DNA of 64,000 bases from Salvelinus alpinus (taxonomy: Eukaryota > Chordata > Actinopteri > Salmoniformes > Salmonidae). The notes under the pieces were generated by a model. It ran no database searches. It had not been told where the DNA came from and saw only the letters and a list, made by a program, of their open reading frames with translations. The stretch spans positions 23,178,969 to 23,242,968 of the forward strand of contig NC_092092.1 of NCBI RefSeq assembly GCF_045679555.1, read 5' to 3'. Below are positions 58,566 through 64,000 of the stretch, piece by piece; the first letter of the stretch is position 1; every line of letters starts with the position of its first letter. Made by a program: the position numbers and the translations under genes.

Positions 58566-59964
58566 TCGTAAAAATCCAAATAACTTCACAGATCTTCATT
58601 GTAAAGGGTTTAAACACTGTTTCCCATGCTTGTTCAATGAACCATAAACAATGAATGAACATGCACCTGTGGAACAGTCGTTAAGACACTAACAGCTTAC
58701 AGATGGTAGGCAATTAATGTCACAGTTATGAAAACTTAGGACACTAAAGAGGCCTTTCTACTCACTCTGAAAAACACCAAAAGAAATATGCCCAGGGTCC
58801 CTGCGTGAATGTGTCTTAGGCATGCTGCAAGGAGGCATGAGGACTGCAGATGTGGCCAGGGCAATAAATTGCAATGTCCGTACTGTGAGACGCCTAAGAC
58901 AGCGCTACAGGAAGACAGGACGGACCGCTGATCGCAGTGGCAGACCACGTGTAACAACACCTGCACAGGATCGGTACATCCGAACATCACACCTGCGGGA
59001 CAGGTACAGGATGGCAACAACAACTGCCTGAGTTACACCAGGAACGCACAATCCCTCCATCAGTGCTCAGACTGTCTGCAATAGGCTGAGAGAAGCTGGA
59101 CTGGGGGCTTGTAGGCCTGTTGTAAGGCAGGTCCTCACCAGACATCACCGGAAACAACGTCGCCTATGGGAACAAACCCACCGTCGCTGGACCAGACAGG
59201 ACTGCCAAAACTGCTCTTCACTGACAAGTCGCGGTTTTGTCTCACCAGGGGTGATGGTCGGATTCGCGTTTATCGTTGAAGGAATGAGCGTTACACCGAG
59301 GCTTGTACTCTGGAGCAGGATCGATTTGGAGGTGGAGGGTCCGTCATGGTCTGGGGCGGTGTGTCACAGCATCATCGGACTGAGCTTGTTGTCATTGGGA
59401 AGACATCCTCCTCCCTCATGTGGTACCCTTCCTGCAGGCTCATCCTGACATGACCCTCCAGCATGACAATGCCACCAGCCATACTGCTCGTTCTGTGCAT
59501 GATTTCCTGCAAGACAGGAATGTCAGTGTTCTGCCATGGCCAGCGAAGAGCCCGGATCTCAATCCCATTGAGCACGTCTGGGACCTGTTGGAATGGAGGG
59601 TGAGGGATAGGGCCATTACCCCTAGAAATGTCTGGGAACTTGCCGGTGCCTTAGTGGAAGAGTGGGGTAACATCTCACAGCAAGAACTGGCAAATCTGGT
59701 GCAGTCCATGAGGAGGAGATGCACTGCAATACCTAATGCAGCTGGTGGCCACATCAGATAATGACTGTTCATTTTGACCCCCCCTCCCTCTTTGTTGAGG
59801 GACACATTATTTCATTTCTGTTAGTCACATGTATTTGGAACTTGTTCAGTTTATGTCTCAGTTGTTGAATATTGTTATGTTCATACAAATATTTACACAT
59901 GTTAAGTTTGCTGAAAATAAACGCAGTTGACAGTGAGAGGACGTTTATTTTTTTGCTGAGTTTA
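58566..59964 (+). mobile_element. Tc1-like transposon (family 9) between URB2 and ABCB10
   Basis: The right end acgcagttgacagtgagagg and gacgtttatttttttgctga runs to the terminal gctgagttta; the left terminal repeat is missing or very diverged. Plus-strand transposase pieces: 58810-59031 (MLQGGMRTADVARAINCNVR with TVRRLRQRYRKTGRTADRSG, the DNA-binding part) and 59420-59761 (LQHDNATSHTARSVHDFL with the second catalytic Asp, then DLNPIEHVWD with the Glu, ending NAAGGHIR). Several shifts between 59030 and 59420 destroy the first catalytic region. Inactive, but it inserts regulatory-neutral sequence into the divergent promoter interval. Confidence 0.9.
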
Positions 59965-60553
59965 TATGTTTCCGTGGAAGATGACATCGATTAATCGAGT
60001 TCGCTTAGCAATGTCTTTCAAAGTTTTTCTTATATTGTCGGCCATTGATTTCCGTCAGGGACTTTAACAAGAAGCAGCTAGGTTATTTTCCGGGGGTCAC
60101 CTTTTCTATTGAACAGAGCGGTTTTTCTTTTCGTAGAGTTGTGTGTACTTCTGACAGTCGGTTACCGTTAGGCTGCCTTGTCGCCTGCAGATTGTGTCGA
60201 CATGTCACTCCTATCGACAGACATATTGTTGTGACAGGGCGCTCCCAGCGCGATAAAGATAACTTCGCCTAAATGTGGCTGTCACGAACAGATAATGATG
60301 AATAACCGCCAGGAACCCACAATGTAATAGACATTATCATTTGTCGTTAGTGTTGGCTGGACACGAAGGAGGACGTTGACCTAACTGTGTTTTTATGTTG
60401 GAATTCGCTGGCCTCATCGTATGTGAAATGTAACATGCTCGTTCGCACTTTCTTGCTATGTTTTGGTCATTTGGTAGGTAGCTGGCAAGCCAACGCACTT
60501 GAGTTTGTTTTTCTTGTTTTTATGTGTCAGTCGCTCACTAGCTGTCTTGCAGA
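59965..60553 (+). promoter_or_regulatory. abcb10: ABCB10 upstream region / 5' UTR with GATA motifs
   Basis: The sequence between the Tc1 and the ABCB10 ATG has two WGATAR sites: agataa at 60257-60262 and at 60290-60295. Mammalian ABCB10 (ABC-me) is known to be induced by GATA-1 in erythroid cells, so the sites fit, but six-base motifs occur often by chance. The transcription start is not placed. An in-frame stop TAG at 60539-60541 supports the ATG at 60554. Confidence 0.4.
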
Positions 60554-60995
60554 ATGGGACTGTTGCTGTTGCAATTGTCAAAATGTCCAGGCGTGAATAT
60601 TTTGAAGCGCGAGGTTCACTCCCGTGTACAAAAACTATTTTGGTTAGAACGCCAGACGTCCAGGGGACAACGAAAGGGGCGAGAGGTGAGTGGGAAAAGG
60701 TTCGAACCTGTGGCACGCTCTTCGCTTTTACACCCGAGGAGATGCAACTCTCTTGTGCCCTGTGTACCACTTAGACAGTTCACCATACCCCCCCATTTGT
60801 TGAGGAGCTCATGGACAACAACTGTAAACTTTGCCAACTACAGCTCTTCGACAGACTCAAAACAAGCAACACAACAAGAAGTTGGCAGTAAAGATCTGCA
60901 GTCAACGGAAACAAAACAATCCCCAACTCGGATACCCACTGAGGATGTCAAAAGGATTTTAGAACTTGCCCACCCTGAGCGCTTGCGACTGTCAG
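60554..60995 (+). CDS. abcb10: ABCB10 exon 1 (presequence and N-domain)
   Basis: [20 protein letters not shown] through [18 protein letters not shown]; donor gtaggc, phase 1. The ATG has A at -3 and follows an in-frame stop at 60539. The N-terminal 65 residues are basic and poorly conserved, as expected of an import signal. Confidence 0.9.
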
Positions 60996-63974
60996 GTAGG
61001 CCATGTCATTTAAGGTCACCACAGGGATATCTTCAAAAATGACCAACGTGCCACTGAAATAATGTTATCACCAACTTGTGCCTGTGTAGGGTTGACCAAA
61101 TTACATAGTTTATTCCTTACTTGGGCCCTATTTGTTGTCATGAAAGTTTCCCTTTTTAAACAATAATACAGTAACATCACTTGTTTTGATTCTTATATTT
61201 TTTGTTTTCTATACCATCCTCCTCAGCGGCTGTGGGCTTCTTAATGGTCTCCAGCGCTGTCACAATGTCGGCGCCCTTCTTCCTGGGCCAAGTAATTGAC
61301 ACCATCTACACCAGCTCTTCAGAGGACTTCAGTGCCTCCCTCCGCTCTCTGTGTATCATGCTCTCAGGGGTATTCCTTTGTGGGGGCGCTGCTAATGCTG
61401 CCCGTGTCTACCTCATGCAAATCTCAGGTGAGCGTCACAGTTTGCTTTCAGTGCATGCAGAGTGGGTTTACATATTAAACAGATGTCCATCTCTGGATTT
61501 CTTTTGTTATTACTACTGTGACTTTGATGCCATACAGAGGAACTAATCAAACATTTCAAAAATATGTCACTCTTGCAGGGCAACAGATTGTGAGAAATCT
61601 ACGTGTATTCCTATTCTCCTCGATTCTGAGGCAGGAGGTGGGTTTCTTTGATAAGACCCGTACCGGGGAACTCGTTAACCGCCTATCTGCAGACACGGCA
61701 CTCATCGGCCGCTCCGTCACAGACAACCTTTCAGACGGGCTCCGCGCTGTCGCCCAGGCAACAGCTGGGGTCAGCATGATGGTGAGAAATGGACCTCTCC
61801 ACACATTTGTTTGTAAAGGGTGTGTTAGGGTGTTAAAGTCCATTCTACTCTGTACTGGGATCAGTTCTAAGATTTTGAGTCACATGGGAATGCAAGTTGT
61901 ATTCAGAGGTGAAACTGGTTTGACATTAGGAAGATGTGATTTTTCATCCTTTCATGTACAGCTTTCCTTAGCGGTTCCATTGTTCTGGTTACTGTCATTG
62001 TTCTTTGTCATTGTTCTGGTCCCTCTACATAGGATCTGGTTTGACCCCAGTTCTTCATGTTACAACAAGTATATTTAGAATTTATAAAGTTAATTCCTTG
62101 AGTTTCCTCCTTGGTTACTATATATTCCTAGGATGTCATTTCTAAAACGGATGACCCGTAGCAAAATATCCATAACTCATTTATCATAGTAAATATAGTA
62201 CAGTTGAATACATTCATGATAAATATGTTCACACATCCTCTCCGGTCATTAGTGGCTTTACAGGTTCAAAATCCCTTTATAAAAAGGTAACCGAGCAGGC
62301 TTAAAAGACTTGGGCTGAATTGCCTCCTCACATTTCCTGGCATCTCCCTCTCGCTCTCTGCCAACAGTTTTACGTGTCACCAAGTTTAGCAGCTTTTGTG
62401 CTGCTGATTGTGCCTCCTATGGCTGGCCTAGCTGTCATATATGGGAGATACCTGCGCTCTATATCCAAACGTACACAGGACTCTCTGGCTGATGCCACAC
62501 AGGTAAGACGAGACCCGTTCTAACTGCACAGCATGAGTCATTACTGAAGCAGTGTTGCGCCGTAGATTATTCTCCAAGCAGAGTACATAGACACCAGGTC
62601 TTTTAATCATACATTTTTTTATTGAAACTAATTGATCAGACTGATACTGTGTTGTCTTGTAGTTGGCAGAAGAACGCATCAGCAACATGAGGACAGTTCG
62701 GGCGTTTGGTAAGGAGCTGACAGAGGTGGCCAAGTATACGGAGAAGGCCAACTATGTTCTCCACCTGGCCAAACAGGAAGCCGTTTTGAGGGCTGGCTTC
62801 TTTGGCGCGGTGAGCATCCAACAATTCAATGTTGCCCAATGTTCCCTAAAGAGAAATGGAGTGGTTAACATTTTCTCAATCAACGTCAGTTGAAATGTAG
62901 TCAAGCCCTTTTGGCCTTTTGAAAGACTGGAACCACAGAGTTGTGCGATCTGTGGTGGAAGCTTCTGCTTTTATGACCTGTGTGTTTCTTTGGGGGTCAT
63001 TGGGTTGTAACTGGTTTTGTATGAGTCTCTTTTAGACTGGACTCAGTGGCAACATCATCATCCTGTCAGTGCTGTATAAGGGAGGGCTATTGATGGCCAG
63101 TGAACACATGACTGTGGGAGAGCTCTCTTCCTTCCTCATGTACGCCTTCTGGGTGGGCATTAGCATTGCAGGTAGGGCGTATATAATTGTCTCATTGCCT
63201 ATGCATTCTGAGGAAAACCCCCGCTCATTAATCAATGAACAAATCACACTGTTAGAATTTCCATTTTAATAAGAAACTGATTCTCTCTATCCCCTAATCT
63301 GTCTGAGCAGCTGTTTAAATGTCTGTTTCATTGAACAGGTATGAGCTCGTTCTACTCTGAACTGATGAAGGGCTTTGGCGCAGGGGCACGGCTTTGGGAG
63401 CTACTGGACAGGAAGCCCGAGTTCCCCCTCAATGGTCAGCATCAAGCCCTGCCATTCTAGACCACACTGAGAAAGCATTGTGCAAAAAAACTTAATTACA
63501 TCACACTTGTCTAGTAGTCCTCTGCATCTAAACTGGCATGTAAACGTACATGTCCATGTTCCTCCTCATTTCTCTGAAGAGGGTATTGTGCTGAGGCCGG
63601 AGCAGCTTAAGGGTCAACTGGAGTTCCAGAATGTCTCCTTTGCCTACCCAACCCGCAAAGACGCCCCCATCTTCCAGGACCTGAGTCTATCTGTGCCTGC
63701 TGGCTCAGTCATGGCCGTGGTAGGGCCCAGCGGATCAGGCAAATCCACTCTGGTCTCCCTGCTGCTCAGGCTCTACGACCCAGTTGCAGGTGAGGACTAC
63801 AGCTGAGGTCATCTCTTACAGCAGCGTCATGTCACTGTATGTCTTCCATTTCGTCAACAGTCTTCTGATTTAGAGATCCTTTTTTGCTGTATAGGTGTGA
63901 TCACTATCGACGGGCATGATGTGAGAGATTTGAATCCTTATTGGCTGAGGAGTCACATTGGAACTGTTAGTCAG
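60554..63974 (+). CDS. abcb10: ABCB10 mitochondrial ABC transporter, exons 1-9 (3' truncated by window)
   Basis: ABCB10 is a homodimeric half-transporter of the mitochondrial inner membrane, linked to haem synthesis and red-cell development. Exons: 60554-60995, 61227-61427, 61579-61781, 62368-62502, 62663-62809, 63036-63171, 63339-63434, 63580-63789, 63895-63974; all GT/AG, phases consistent, 550 codons so far. Residues 1-65 are rich in Arg/Lys with few acidic residues, fitting a mitochondrial presequence. The transmembrane domain (about 140-425) contains [20 protein letters not shown] and [19 protein letters not shown]. The nucleotide-binding domain has the A-loop Tyr (FAYPTR, Tyr476), Walker [10 protein letters not shown] (502-510) and the Q-loop Gln550 at the end of exon 9. 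The signature, Walker B and H-loop exons lie beyond the window. No break is seen. Confidence 0.95.
61227..61427 (+). CDS. abcb10: ABCB10 exon 2 (TM helices 1-2)
   Basis: [20 protein letters not shown] ... [16 protein letters not shown]. Acceptor cctcctcag, donor gtgagc. Confidence 0.95.
61579..61781 (+). CDS. abcb10: ABCB10 exon 3
   Basis: [20 protein letters not shown] ... [10 protein letters not shown]. Acceptor ctcttgcag, donor gtgaga. Includes the conserved [10 protein letters not shown] coupling segment. Confidence 0.95.
62368..62502 (+). CDS. abcb10: ABCB10 exon 4
   Basis: [30 protein letters not shown] region to LADATQ; acceptor gccaacag, donor gtaaga. 45 codons. Confidence 0.95.
62663..62809 (+). 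CDS. abcb10: ABCB10 exon 5
   Basis: [20 protein letters not shown] ... LRAGFFGA; acceptor tcttgtag, donor gtgagc. 49 codons. Confidence 0.95.
63036..63171 (+). CDS. abcb10: ABCB10 exon 6 (TM helices 5-6)
   Basis: [20 protein letters not shown] ... AFWVGISIA; acceptor tcttttag, donor gtaggg, phase 1. Confidence 0.95.
63339..63434 (+). CDS. abcb10: ABCB10 exon 7
   Basis: [26 protein letters not shown] region to PEFPLN; acceptor attgaacag, donor gtcagc (a GT donor with weak consensus). Confidence 0.93.
63580..63789 (+). CDS. abcb10: ABCB10 exon 8 (Walker A)
   Basis: [26 protein letters not shown], then [20 protein letters not shown]; acceptor ctctgaag, donor gtgagg. Confidence 0.96.
63895..63974 (+). 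CDS. abcb10: ABCB10 exon 9 (to Q-loop)
   Basis: [27 protein letters not shown]; acceptor gctgtatag, donor gtaatt. The last codon is the Q-loop Gln. The next exon lies outside the window. Confidence 0.95.
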
Positions 63975-64000
63975 GTAATTGGTCACATGACTATTATTAG

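Overview
This is a vertebrate nuclear window, almost certainly from a salmonid fish. The protein-coding exons have GT/AG introns. About half of the sequence is transposons of types I recognise from Salmo/Oncorhynchus genomes: several different Tc1/mariner families, L2-like LINEs, tRNA-derived SINEs with the salmonid tail ending in 'gtctgctaaatg', and a 5S-rRNA-derived SINE. No bacterial-style operons, CRISPR arrays or RNA genes were found.

Three host genes are supported. (1) 17046-17141, minus strand: coding exon 1 of GALNT2, a Golgi polypeptide GalNAc-transferase. Its N-terminal signal-anchor is readable; the rest of the gene lies to the left, beyond a first intron that fills positions 1-17045 and continues past the edge. 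(2) 36741-57467, minus strand: a complete URB2 (60S ribosome biogenesis factor). Nine coding exons can be joined in phase to give 1529 codons plus stop; one exon of 3.3 kb encodes most of the protein and one intron is 10.9 kb. (3) 60554-63974, plus strand: the first nine exons of ABCB10, a mitochondrial inner-membrane ABC transporter. It reads from the presequence through the six-helix domain to Walker A and the Q-loop, and the window ends before the ABC signature. The order GALNT2 - URB2 - ABCB10 matches human 1q42, except that TAF5L, which lies between URB2 and ABCB10 in human, is not seen here. The two start codons are 3.1 kb apart, head to head, with a Tc1 copy between them.

Layout: 1-17045, GALNT2 intron 1, a layered pile of LINEs, Tc1 elements, hAT-type MITEs and a 44-bp minisatellite. 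17.1-17.9 kb, GALNT2 start and promoter region. 18-36.7 kb, intergenic, including three different TA-flanked Tc1 elements placed almost end to end (19.9-24.7 kb), a solo LTR, an hAT and a SINE nested in one Tc1 (27-30 kb), and a Tc1 with near-perfect 581-bp inverted arms (30.2-31.8 kb). 36.7-58.2 kb, URB2, whose intron 6 holds about 7 kb of transposons. 58.2-60.5 kb, divergent promoter interval. 60.5-64 kb, ABCB10.

I saw no sign of a wholly new coding system. The most unusual objects are the palindromic Tc1, the apparent absence of TAF5L, the nested elements whose target-site duplications give a clear insertion order, and the 44-bp repeat that is open in all minus-strand frames. All transposase and reverse-transcriptase frames I read through are broken.
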